Assembly: GCA_964544475.1 (NCBI GenBank) | Contig: CAZJBS010000017.1 | Coordinates: 1 to 64,000, forward strand | Length of the DNA stretch: 64,000 nt | From: CAZJBS01 sp964544475 | GTDB lineage: Bacteria; CLD3; SB21 | Reading direction: 5' to 3' | Shown: piece by piece, positions 7,860 through 16,005 of the stretch | Numbering within the stretch: position 1 is the stretch's first letter | Layout: each line of letters begins with the position of its first letter | Notes under the pieces: model-generated | The model's database searches: none | Told to the model about the DNA's origin: nothing | The model's input: only the letters and a program-made list of their open reading frames with translations | Position numbers and translations under genes: made by a program

Positions 7860-8234
7860 TTATTTGATCCACTTCTCGATTTCCGACGGTTCTTCATTCG
7901 CGGAAATATTGAGCGTATCGTTGTCGATAGAATAGTCGGCGTAATTCTTTTCACCGTGGTCGTCGAAAACAAGGCGCCCGTTCTCGACATACCAGTTGCT
8001 GAGCTCGTCGCCCTCGTTCTCGCATCCGGTATAGGACCAATAGAACGTACCATTATCCCGAAAGTCGAGACTCTGACCGCATCCTTCGGTCTCAGGCGAA
8101 CTGTAGGAACCGTCGCCATTCACGGTATAGAGCCATGTCCACGTTCCGATCAGTTCATTGTCATACTTCGTTTCATGATTTTCGGAGCAGCCAACGATCA
8201 AAAAGATCGTGGCGGCGATTATCCAACGTTGCAT
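7860..8234 (-). CDS. Lipocalin-like lipoprotein
   Basis: 124 residues with a lipoprotein signal ending at IFLIVGCSE, then a short domain opening with ELIGTWTWLYT. A Gly-x-Trp start, LDFRDNGTFYWSYTG and ENGRLVFDDHGEKNYADYSIDNDTL are typical of lipocalin-like domains (Lipocalin_4/5 type), which bind small hydrophobic ligands or serve structural roles. The gene is in the minus-strand signalling module between the STN-domain outer-membrane protein and a second lipoprotein. The ligand cannot be predicted. Confidence 0.65.
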   Translation of the reverse strand: MQRWIIAATIFLIVGCSENHETKYDNELIGTWTWLYTVNGDGSYSSPETEGCGQSLDFRDNGTFYWSYTGCENEGDELSNWYVENGRLVFDDHGEKNYADYSIDNDTLNISANEEPSEIEKWIK

Positions 8235-8287
8235 AAGGGCTTCTCCTTACAATAGATTGAAATGAGCAGGTTACGGTGCTGTTTCCA

Positions 8288-9793
8288 TCATGAAATGCGA
8301 ACGCCGGCCACATATCCAAACCACCCGCGTATGTAGGTGCGCTTGCGGTCGTAGTTGTAGATGTGGTGGCGGGACAGAGCCGAACCGTCCTTTGTTCGGG
8401 ATACAAAAACATTGGCCGAGGCGCCCGCCAATAGGCTCACGCGATCAAAGAGACGAATAGCCGGCACAAGACGTACGGCACTCAGGAGGTTGACTTTACG
8501 GTCCCAGAACTTATCCTCATTGATCTTGTGAATGCCGGCGTCTATCAAGACGTTGTATCGGTCCTTCTCGAAGACCATGACGCCCATGCCAATCCCGGCG
8601 CTCCAACGGGCGGGTTTCTCGAGTCGGTGGAGACCCAGGTCATACATCGTGAAGAACCGGCGGGTCCCATGCTTGTAGGCGATGTGGGTCATGCGGGATT
8701 CGTTGGCGCTGATCTCAACCTGGTGAAGGCCGTTCTTGACGAAATTGAGGAGTCCAATGGCCGCGCCCGAATGGTCCTCCGCGATATTAACGATTCCAAC
8801 CTGCAGGCCGTCAACCTTTTTTGCCAGATTCAATACGCCGATCTGAAGGCCCTTTATCCGCTGAGCGGAAGTCACCCCGCCGACCTGGACACCAACAAGA
8901 TCGCCGGCTGAACTGAAACCGGCCGAGGTCTGGATGCCCTGAAACTGGTCATGTGCAAGGGACACCATGCCGATCTGGACACCGTCAACCTGCGATGCCT
9001 TATTGACCATACCCAACTGGAAACCACGTACCCCGGCGGCGGCATTGTACCCGACGGACCATTGAACGCCATTCATGGCATGAGTCGTAACATTGGAACC
9101 CAATGCCGCCTGGACACCGGACGACCACGCCGACGAATTGCCGCCGACAGCTACCTGGACGCCTTCCATGCGGCTTCTGCCAAAATTCCCGATGATGCCG
9201 AGTTCAATGCCCTGAAGATAAATCGGTGTGAACGAGAGCACATTCATCGAAACACTGCTGGTCGATGGCCGGTCCGGCCCGGTGTGAATGTTCCGCCACA
9301 ATCCAAAGTGGAAGAAACGTTCGGACGCCTGAAAAACCGGTCGTCCGGTGTCGGCCTTGATGATAACGACCGTGTCACGGATGTCCATTGGCTTCTCCAT
9401 TGGAAGCGAGTCCGGGATCAATACCTGATCTGCCAGCCGATGATAACGTTCCAGTGACGGTTGGACGGAAACCGTTTCGACCCTCCGAAAAACAGATTCC
9501 TGAAATCCAACATCTTTGAAAATCAGAATATGATCGGGATCCAGGAACTGAAATCGAAGCCCCGATCCATCCAAAACCGACACCAGGGAGCCCTGCAGGT
9601 CTTCCAGACGGTCCGGCATGGCGACATAAACGCCGTCGACAAGACGGTCAACAAATGAAAACCGGACATGGTGACGATTTTCGATGGCCTCCAGCGCTTT
9701 TCGAAGCGGCCATTCATCACCCCGTTCCTGAGCGCCGGTTGAAATTCCACACGCCCATGCCCACGTGACAAGTATAAGAACCATTTTCTTCAT
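8288..9793 (-). CDS. STN domain fused to a repeat-rich outer-membrane protein
   Basis: 501 residues. A signal peptide (1-21) is followed by an STN domain at about 27-95 (LRKALEAIENRHHVRFSFVD, SVLDGSGLRFQFLDPDHILIF). From about 195 to 360 there is a run of some ten units of the form G-[VLI]-Q-x-[GA]-x-x-x-N, such as GVQIGMVS, GLQIGVLN and GLQVGIVN, resembling the LA_2272-type surface repeats of Leptospira. The C-terminal part (RWSAGIGMGVMVFE, VSLLAGASANVFVS) looks like outer-membrane beta strands. STN domains normally belong to TonB receptors or secretins and contact FecR; this gene lies 28 bases downstream of fecR, so it may be a second, non-TonB-receptor input to the same anti-sigma protein. 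That role is inferred. Confidence 0.7.
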   Translation of the reverse strand: MKKMVLILVTWAWACGISTGAQERGDEWPLRKALEAIENRHHVRFSFVDRLVDGVYVAMPDRLEDLQGSLVSVLDGSGLRFQFLDPDHILIFKDVGFQESVFRRVETVSVQPSLERYHRLADQVLIPDSLPMEKPMDIRDTVVIIKADTGRPVFQASERFFHFGLWRNIHTGPDRPSTSSVSMNVLSFTPIYLQGIELGIIGNFGRSRMEGVQVAVGGNSSAWSSGVQAALGSNVTTHAMNGVQWSVGYNAAAGVRGFQLGMVNKASQVDGVQIGMVSLAHDQFQGIQTSAGFSSAGDLVGVQVGGVTSAQRIKGLQIGVLNLAKKVDGLQVGIVNIAEDHSGAAIGLLNFVKNGLHQVEISANESRMTHIAYKHGTRRFFTMYDLGLHRLEKPARWSAGIGMGVMVFEKDRYNVLIDAGIHKINEDKFWDRKVNLLSAVRLVPAIRLFDRVSLLAGASANVFVSRTKDGSALSRHHIYNYDRKRTYIRGWFGYVAGVRIS

Positions 9794-9821
9794 ATTTCCT
9801 CCCCGCTATGGATATTCCGCT

Positions 9822-10775
9822 CTATTGCACAAATAACGTTGAATCATCACCTCGTGTGATATTGAGATCGGCCGTCACGCGCAGGATATACAAGGTATTG
9901 GTGAGAGATGCCCGATCAATCTTGCCGGTGAATGTCAACCCGCTCAGGTCACGGCGTAAAACGACTCGAACCCCAAATTGTCTCTCGACTTCCCCGAAAA
10001 CGGAAGTCAACGGCTCGCGATCGAAATACGTTTCGCCGCGAATCCAACCCGTTTTTCGGGAAGTGTCCACCGGATACGCGCTGGCCAAACGTGATGCACC
10101 AATCCTTCGCGTGGCCAAACCCGGCGTCAGCGTGACGCGTCCGTCACCGGACACCGGCCCAACCTCAACCGAGCCAGTGACGCACACCACTTCAAGACGG
10201 TTTTCGCGTGCCATCACATTAAACGTCGTGCCCAGAACCTCCGTCACGGTGCCGTCAGCCACGACCTTGAATGAGACCCCTGTCTTCCGGACGTCGAAGA
10301 AGGCTTCGCCATTGATTTCAATGAACCGCCCCTTTTCCCATGTCCCACGGTCATACCGAATAGAGGTGAGCGTGTTCATCCGAATCGTCGAGCTGTCCGG
10401 CAAAACGACTAGACGTGTTTCCCCCGCCTTTGTCGCGACGACGACGGGCTTTGAAACCGGATACCACAGATAGAGACCCACGCCCGCCAGAACAATGGCG
10501 GCGGCGGCATAAGTCCATGCCGAAAACCTCCGGGGCCGGCTGTCAGGCAACGCCCTGGCAGCGCTCAGTTTTTTCCATCGCTCTTCCGATGTCATGCCCC
10601 GGGGCGCATGCAACCTGGAAGCGGCTTTGTAAATTCGCTTAAGAGATTTGAAATATGTAAGTTCTTCCGGACGGTTTTCTAACCATGACGTGAATTCCTG
10701 CAGTTCCTTCTCGGACAAATTCCCGGAAACCCAACGTCCGATGAATTCATCTGAATGGTATGTTTCAATCGACAT
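9822..10775 (-). CDS. FecR-family anti-sigma factor
   Basis: 317 residues with the Bacteroidota FecR layout: a cytoplasmic DUF4880-type N-terminus (DEFIGRWVSGNLSEKELQEF), one membrane segment at about 84-105, the FecR domain at about 115-205 (LVVLPDSSTIRMNTLTSIRY, FIEINGEAFFDVRK, EVLGTTFNVMAR) and a DUF4974-like C-terminal domain (DREPLTSVFGEVERQFGVRV). It holds the FecI sigma factor at the inner membrane and releases it when an STN-domain protein signals from the outer membrane. The gene follows fecI by 95 bases and precedes the STN-domain outer-membrane gene. Confidence 0.9.
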   Translation of the reverse strand: MSIETYHSDEFIGRWVSGNLSEKELQEFTSWLENRPEELTYFKSLKRIYKAASRLHAPRGMTSEERWKKLSAARALPDSRPRRFSAWTYAAAAIVLAGVGLYLWYPVSKPVVVATKAGETRLVVLPDSSTIRMNTLTSIRYDRGTWEKGRFIEINGEAFFDVRKTGVSFKVVADGTVTEVLGTTFNVMARENRLEVVCVTGSVEVGPVSGDGRVTLTPGLATRRIGASRLASAYPVDTSRKTGWIRGETYFDREPLTSVFGEVERQFGVRVVLRRDLSGLTFTGKIDRASLTNTLYILRVTADLNITRGDDSTLFVQ

Positions 10776-10870
10776 ATGACACTTCTGTCCGTTATTCCGT
10801 CAACGGTGGCGCCGGATGGCCGCCGGCTTCTACTAATACACCAGAATAGTGAAAAACCCTGATGGCCGGT

Positions 10871-11410
10871 TTAGAAGAATCGGGCCATACTTTCGCGGAG
10901 CAGTTTGAGGGCCTTGCCCATATGACTTTCGACCGTCTTGACAGATATGGACAATTGTTGGGCAATCTCTTTGTAAGACAGTTCGTCGACGCGACTTAAG
11001 ACAAAGACCAGACGTGGTCTTTCAGGCAGGTCTTCGACGGCCTTTTGCAACGCGGACTGGAATTCAATTTCCTCCAGTTGTGAATCGGGAGTGTCGGTGT
11101 GAAGGAATTCGTCATCGGTCAGAGGGTGGTGGAAGTTTTTCGTTCGATGGTAACGCAGATCATTGAGGGCCAGACGGTAGGCCATCGTGAACAGATATGA
11201 ACGCAGGGAAGTGTTTTCACGGAGACTCCGGCGATGCGCCCACACTTTCAAAAAGGTCTCTTGAAGCAGGTCTTCCGCCGTTTGCGCATGGCCGGTCTTG
11301 AAATAGAGAAAACGATAAATGGGCTGTTGAAAATGCTCAAAAAACATGCGAAACGCGGTCTCATCCGAGTCGCGCAGGCGGCGTATCCAGTCGTTGAAAT
11401 CTTGGCTCAT
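10871..11410 (-). CDS. FecI-like ECF RNA polymerase sigma factor
   Basis: 179 residues. Sigma region 2 occupies about 9-80 (DETAFRMFFEHFQQPIYRFL, AEDLLQETFLKVWAHR) and region 4 about 118-172 (LPERPRLVFVLSRVDELSYKEIAQQLSIS). This is the ECF family paired with FecR in Bacteroidota-like organisms; it would transcribe its own module, including the TonB receptor gene. The ATG at 11410 abuts the TAA of tsaC with no base between, so the gene is either co-translated with tsaC or was placed there by the insertion that duplicated the tsaC end. Confidence 0.9.
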   Translation of the reverse strand: MSQDFNDWIRRLRDSDETAFRMFFEHFQQPIYRFLYFKTGHAQTAEDLLQETFLKVWAHRRSLRENTSLRSYLFTMAYRLALNDLRYHRTKNFHHPLTDDEFLHTDTPDSQLEEIEFQSALQKAVEDLPERPRLVFVLSRVDELSYKEIAQQLSISVKTVESHMGKALKLLRESMARFF

Positions 11411-12439
11411 TTAGATGGAGATAATATTAGCCCCCGCCGCCTTTCTCAACCGGTTCATGACGGCGGCTCCGAGACCTTTGGCGTGAATGCCCTCGGCCAC
11501 GATGAGGGAAACGGATTTTTTGTCTGTTTCCCGAAGAAGACGAAATAGGTTTCTCGCAATGGACTCCGCCGACGATCCCACAAAAACGCACTCGGCGCCG
11601 GGATACCGGCGACGCCGGTTGGTGACCAGCACCGTCACATGCCGTCCGACATTGCGGCGAACCAAAAGACGTATGCGGCGTTCCACGAGTGGTTTTGACC
11701 CTTCGACCACGATCAATCGAGCCCTCGGCGCATAATGGCGGTATTTCATCCCGGGCGAACGCGGCCTCGCCGCCTTTCCGTGCGACGAACGATCCGTCAC
11801 CACGACGCCGATGCACCGGCGAATCTGCGCCTCGGAAATCTTTCCGGGCCTCAATATGACCGGAACGGGAGACGTCAGGTCAAGTACCGTCGATTCGATG
11901 CCGATGCGGGTCGGACCGCCGTCGAGGATGGCATGAATTCTCCCATCCAGGTCTTCCGCCACATGGCCGGCGGTCGTGGGGCTCGGACGGCCGGACGTAT
12001 TGGCGGACGGCGCCGCGACCGGACAACCCGCCATCCTGATCAGGCCGATCGCCACCGGATGATCCGGCATTCGGACGGCGACGGTGTCCAGCCCGGCGGT
12101 GGCTTCAGCCGGAATGTTCTTTGATTTCTTCAGTACGAGTGTCAGGGGACCGGGCCAGAATTTCCGGATCAGTTTTTTCGCGCTGGCCGGAATATCGTCC
12201 GTCAAACGGTCCAGATCACGGGGCGCGGCGATGTGCACGATCAGGGGATTGTCGGAAGGACGGCCTTTGGCGCGAAAAATTTTTCGTATCGCCTGCGCCG
12301 ACAAAGCATTGGCGCCGAGACCGTAGACGGTCTCCGTTGGAAACGCCACCAGGCCGCCGCCACGGATCACACGGGCCGCCTTCGCCAGTTGTTTTTTGTC
12401 CGGCCTTCGGGGATCTACAGTCAGTCGCAGCGTTTTCAT
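11411..12439 (-). CDS. tsaC: L-threonylcarbamoyladenylate synthase (Sua5/YwlC type)
   Basis: 342 residues. The YrdC/Sua5 catalytic domain fills about 1-205 (FPTETVYGLGANALS, KIFRAKGRPSDNPLIVHI, VAAPSANTSGRPSPT), then a linker and a C-terminal Sua5 domain (SPGMKYRHYAPRARL). It makes threonylcarbamoyl-AMP from threonine, bicarbonate and ATP, the first step of the t6A modification of ANN-decoding tRNAs. The protein ends in GLGAAVMNRLRKAAG plus ANIISI. A near-identical copy of the last 59 bases lies at 3714-3772 with a different final tail (VSL), so the present C-terminus appears to have been replaced during an insertion at this site. Confidence 0.93.
   Translation of the reverse strand: MKTLRLTVDPRRPDKKQLAKAARVIRGGGLVAFPTETVYGLGANALSAQAIRKIFRAKGRPSDNPLIVHIAAPRDLDRLTDDIPASAKKLIRKFWPGPLTLVLKKSKNIPAEATAGLDTVAVRMPDHPVAIGLIRMAGCPVAAPSANTSGRPSPTTAGHVAEDLDGRIHAILDGGPTRIGIESTVLDLTSPVPVILRPGKISEAQIRRCIGVVVTDRSSHGKAARPRSPGMKYRHYAPRARLIVVEGSKPLVERRIRLLVRRNVGRHVTVLVTNRRRRYPGAECVFVGSSAESIARNLFRLLRETDKKSVSLIVAEGIHAKGLGAAVMNRLRKAAGANIISI
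11431..11489 (-). repeat. Direct repeat within the tsaC 3' end (partner at 3714-3772)
   Basis: 59 bases matching 3714-3772 with three differences, in the same orientation. The pair brackets 7658 bases holding the complete FecI/FecR/TonB-receptor module, as in elements that integrate into the 3' end of a gene and restore its reading frame. Confidence 0.85.
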
Positions 12440-12784
12440 ACGACAATGGTCATACTCCGGGATCGATGACGCCGACGTCCATGCGGAAAATGTCCATCGG
12501 GCTTTGGATGTTTCGGCGAAGTGCGCTTTGTTTTTGTAGTCCTTCTTTTGGCGACCGGCCAGGGGAAAAGTCGGGCTCGTCTGTCAACTCATTCTTCCCG
12601 CCAGGAATGATCCTCACACGGTCCGCACAATCACCAGCGTCATGTCGTCATGCTGTTCGGCCGAACCGCCGAAGGCTTTGACCTCCTGCACCAGCCGGCC
12701 CAACAATGCGTCCGACGACAGCGCGGAATGGCCGCTGATCAGCTGATACAGCCGCTCTTCACAGAATTCCTCCTGCTGGGATAT
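12440..12784. other. Gene-free stretch between tsaC and a small outer-membrane gene
   Basis: No credible gene. 12604-12778 is a copy of the end of the phosphatase gene (listed separately). 12440-12603 holds the region upstream of tsaC; I see no clear promoter or terminator in it. Confidence 0.7.
12604..12778 (-). repeat. Duplicated 3' end of the SpoIIE phosphatase gene (copy A)
   Basis: 175 bases matching 13500-13674 at 173 positions, same orientation. It carries the last 54 or so codons and ten bases beyond the stop of the phosphatase gene but no start. The two differences lie at the end facing the inserted gene. Confidence 0.92.
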
Positions 12785-13339
12785 TCACCATGCGTATCCA
12801 AACTTGAAAAGATCAATATCGAGATTAAATGTCGGATGACTGGTCTCCGTATCCTCGAATTCGTAATCGATCTCGGTTTTCTTGCCCCAGAAGCGGCCGG
12901 CGCGCAAAGCGCAACCCCAGAAAAAACCCGACTGGGTCAACATACGGTATCCAAAACCGAACATGAGAGAGTGGCCACTCTGCGTAGTCTTCAAATCCTC
13001 ATCGAGTTGCCTCAAGTAGTCGTATTGCCAACCAGCCTCGGCAAAGAAGCCCTTCTGCCGTTGATTGAAGAAATAACGATAGTGGATGCCCACTTCTTCA
13101 AAACTCACTTTCACATCCTTGCCGAACTTCGCATTGTTGGAAAAGATAACCGGTATGTTAATTTCGGCACGTCGATCTATATTCCACACGTTGAATTCGA
13201 GCGATGCGATGGAGAATAGGGCAAACACGGGATTTATGGCCACTCCAAATTTCTTGCCGTTGCCTGGCTGGTCTTGAGAAAGAATGGGAGAGGTCGCAAA
13301 GAGGGCTAGAATCAACAAAGCGGATACTGTGGTTTTCAT
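12785..13339 (-). CDS. Small outer-membrane beta-barrel protein, carried between direct repeats
   Basis: 184 residues from ATG 13339 (GGAG upstream); the longer open frame to 13513 runs into the neighbouring repeat and is rejected. A signal peptide (TVSALLILALFATSPILSQ) is followed by amphipathic strands (KKFGVAINPVFALFSIASLEF, VGIHYRYFFNQRQKGFFAEAG, SLMFGFGYRMLTQSGFFWG), giving an eight-stranded OmpA/OmpW-like barrel by pattern. The gene stops seven bases before repeat copy A and starts 161 bases from copy B, so it appears to be the cargo of a small insertion into the end of the phosphatase gene. Function unknown. Confidence 0.65.
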   Translation of the reverse strand: MKTTVSALLILALFATSPILSQDQPGNGKKFGVAINPVFALFSIASLEFNVWNIDRRAEINIPVIFSNNAKFGKDVKVSFEEVGIHYRYFFNQRQKGFFAEAGWQYDYLRQLDEDLKTTQSGHSLMFGFGYRMLTQSGFFWGCALRAGRFWGKKTEIDYEFEDTETSHPTFNLDIDLFKFGYAW

Positions 13340-13499
13340 TGGAGTCTCCTGAAGAGGTTGGACTGCATTTTTATGAAAAATATCATCACGCCAGCGAAAA
13401 AATCCTGAACTTTTGCGGGCCTCATCCATATTTGCTGTCTTCTTAAACAAAAGGAGTAAATCACACTTGTTTTGCTGGCCACATCCATTTTCTTTCCGG

Positions 13500-13674
13500 G
13501 GAATGATCCTCACACGGTCCGCACAATCACCAGCGTCATGTCGTCATGCTGTTCGGCCGAACCGCCGAAGGCTTTGACCTCCTGCACCAGCCGGCCCAAC
13601 AATGCGTCCGACGACAGCGCGGAATGGCCGCTGATCAGCTGATACAGCCGCTCTTCACCGAATTCTTCCTGCTG
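13500..13674 (-). repeat. 3' end of the phosphatase gene (copy B, in the intact gene)
   Basis: 175-nt partner of 12604-12778. The pair flanks 721 bases that contain the small outer-membrane gene. Confidence 0.92.
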
Positions 13675-16005
13675 ATGATTCATGGCCTCCGTCACGCCGT
13701 CGGTATAAAAAACAAAACGGCTTCCGGGTTCGAGTGGTTTCACTTCCTCTTCCAGGTTCTGCGCGAAAACGTCGTTGGGAGCCAGGCCGACGCCGATCCC
13801 GCGGCATTGGATGAGATTCAGGCGGCCGTTGCTGACCGCGACGAGCGGGTTGTGGCCGGCCCGGCAGATATGAATGGTCCGCCGCTCCCGGTCAAACAAT
13901 GCCAGAATCAGCGTGACAAACGACTGGCGGTCCATGCTGTGGTACATCTGCCGGTTGACTTCGAGCAGGATTTCCTTCGGCGTAGACATCGTCCGGCAGG
14001 CCATTTGAATCATGCCCTGGATTCGCGCCATGTACAAAGCCGCCGATGCGCCCTTGCCGGACACATCCCCGATCGTGATGAGCAGACGCGTCGACGACAA
14101 CGGAATGTAATCGAAATAGTCGCCGCCGACGGACAAGGCCGGAATGGACGTGCCCGCGATATCGAGACCCTCGAAGGCCGGACTCTCCCGCGGCAGAAGG
14201 TATTGCTGAATCCGACGCGCGACATTCAATTCGTTTTCGAGCCGCGCTTTTTCGAGTTCCTCCCGGTGCAGCCGGGCATTCTCGATGGCCACGGCGGTCT
14301 GGTTGGCCACGGTCATCAGGAGATCGATGTCATCCTGCGAATACGGCCGCTCGGAAAGTTTGGGCCCGAGCCAGATGATCCCGAGCAGGTGATCCTTGCG
14401 GAACATCGGAATGGCAAACGCCACGCGGCATTGGCGGATGATGGATTTTTCGGCCTCCGGAATGGGCAATTCCTGCAGCGTGACGTCGTACAACGCCTGC
14501 GGCGCTTTCTGCCGCCGCAACCAATCGACCAGACCCCCGGGTCGCCACGGCAAATCGCACTGGCCTTCCGTCAGACCGCGATGCACATAATTCACGGGCT
14601 CCTCCGAACCCTCCCGATACAGACACACCGCGATGGACTTCACATGCATCGTCTCGGTCAGCGTAAAATTGATCTTCTGCAGAATCTCGTCCAGCTTGAT
14701 GAGCGAAGGCAATTCCTGCGAAAACGCGAGCAGCGCCCGTTGATAGTCGTAGCGCTCACGGAAGAAACGCCGGTCAACGACATTTTGGATGCGGTCCTTG
14801 ATCGGCGCGAACAGCAGCGCCATCACCGCCAGGATACCGAAATTCAGGGCCTGACTCTGCGGCATGGTCTCAAACCAGTTCTGCACGGCAAAACTGATGA
14901 CCAACAGCAATCCCAGGTAGAGCACGGCAATGTTGGCGGTGGCGACGGTATACACGATGCTGCGTTTGACGATAAGTTCGATATCCATCAGCCGGTACCG
15001 GATGATGGAATACCCGAACGACAACGGTATCAACACGACCACCATGGTCGGCAACAGCAATTCAGGATGGTTGATGAAAGCCGCGGGAACAAACGTGAGG
15101 ATCAGGGCGAGATAGACAAATCCCATCAGGCCGGTGGCCGTGCCCACCAGAATGCTCTTCAGAGGTTTTCGCCGGGCCGGATCCTTGAGACTGAAATAGC
15201 TGTTGCAGAAGACCCCGAATCCGATACCCATCATGGTAAAAAATGTCGGAACCGTGAAGTTGCCAAACCCGTCGATCAGAGCATTGGCGGCGACAAAACC
15301 CGCGCCGAGAACATACAGCAAAGGAATCAACCAACGGCGGACCGCCGGCGTGGATTTGGCATACGGGAATTGCACAAAAAAATGAACAAACCATGGCGGA
15401 AACAGGACCAGGCCGATCAGGCTATTGACCAGCCAAAACACGGTGAACTGGATGCCGCCGAAACCAACAAACACCTGGCCCGTGATCACAAACACCATGG
15501 CGGCCACCATCGCCATTCCGAAAAACAAACGCGGCACCCGGTCGCCGGGACGACTCACACCCACGACCAAACCAATCAGCAAGAATCCAAATCCGAGAAT
15601 CGAAAACGCCAGGTACACCGGACTCCGGGATTTGATGACATGGAGGGGAAACTGGAGTAATTCGCCGCGGCGTTCCACCGTGTAGACGACCGTATCCTCC
15701 GGGCGGGCTTTGTTGATAATGGCCTGGGCTTCCACCGGCGTTTTGACAACGATACCATTCACGGCGATCAGGAAGTCGCCGTCCCGGATGCCGGCGCGGT
15801 CCACCACGCCGCCTTCGAGGAGTTCACGAATGACGATCACATCGCGGTTGCCGTGCCGCTCCTGTTGCCAGACGCATTGATCATTGGAAATCACTTTGAC
15901 GACGAATCCGTCGACAAAGAAATACAGGCACGTCAGAAAGACGTAGGCTGTGATCGCCAGGAAAATCCCGCGCCAGGCCCGGGCCGGAAGTTTACGCTTC
16001 ATCAT
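13510..16005 (-). CDS. Membrane PDZ-GAF-SpoIIE (PP2C) serine phosphatase
   Basis: 831 residues. One membrane helix (about 13-35) precedes a PDZ domain (about 50-120: LLEGGVVDRAGIRDGDFLIAVN). Several more membrane helices follow (about 130-350), then a GAF-like sensor (about 430-590, ending in VANQTAVAIENARL), a helical linker ELNVARRIQQYLLP and a SpoIIE/RsbU-type phosphatase domain (about 640-830) with the metal residues in GGDYFDYI, GDVSGKGASAAL and DDMTLVIV. Such proteins dephosphorylate anti-sigma antagonists in partner-switching stress pathways; no partner is encoded nearby. The start overlaps the preceding aldo/keto reductase stop by 14 bases, suggesting coupled translation. Its last 175 bases are duplicated downstream. 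Confidence 0.9.
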   Translation of the reverse strand: MMKRKLPARAWRGIFLAITAYVFLTCLYFFVDGFVVKVISNDQCVWQQERHGNRDVIVIRELLEGGVVDRAGIRDGDFLIAVNGIVVKTPVEAQAIINKARPEDTVVYTVERRGELLQFPLHVIKSRSPVYLAFSILGFGFLLIGLVVGVSRPGDRVPRLFFGMAMVAAMVFVITGQVFVGFGGIQFTVFWLVNSLIGLVLFPPWFVHFFVQFPYAKSTPAVRRWLIPLLYVLGAGFVAANALIDGFGNFTVPTFFTMMGIGFGVFCNSYFSLKDPARRKPLKSILVGTATGLMGFVYLALILTFVPAAFINHPELLLPTMVVVLIPLSFGYSIIRYRLMDIELIVKRSIVYTVATANIAVLYLGLLLVISFAVQNWFETMPQSQALNFGILAVMALLFAPIKDRIQNVVDRRFFRERYDYQRALLAFSQELPSLIKLDEILQKINFTLTETMHVKSIAVCLYREGSEEPVNYVHRGLTEGQCDLPWRPGGLVDWLRRQKAPQALYDVTLQELPIPEAEKSIIRQCRVAFAIPMFRKDHLLGIIWLGPKLSERPYSQDDIDLLMTVANQTAVAIENARLHREELEKARLENELNVARRIQQYLLPRESPAFEGLDIAGTSIPALSVGGDYFDYIPLSSTRLLITIGDVSGKGASAALYMARIQGMIQMACRTMSTPKEILLEVNRQMYHSMDRQSFVTLILALFDRERRTIHICRAGHNPLVAVSNGRLNLIQCRGIGVGLAPNDVFAQNLEEEVKPLEPGSRFVFYTDGVTEAMNHQQEEFGEERLYQLISGHSALSSDALLGRLVQEVKAFGGSAEQHDDMTLVIVRTV

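Noticed and set aside
12785..13513. Longer version of the small outer-membrane gene starting at 13513
   Set aside because: The extra 58 codons run into the duplicated phosphatase end and lack a ribosome-binding site; the signal peptide begins at 13339.
13546..15660. 704-codon open frame on the plus strand opposite the phosphatase
   Set aside because: It is antisense to a gene with clear PDZ, GAF and SpoIIE domains; its composition (Arg, His, Gln-rich) is that of a shadow frame in GC-rich DNA.
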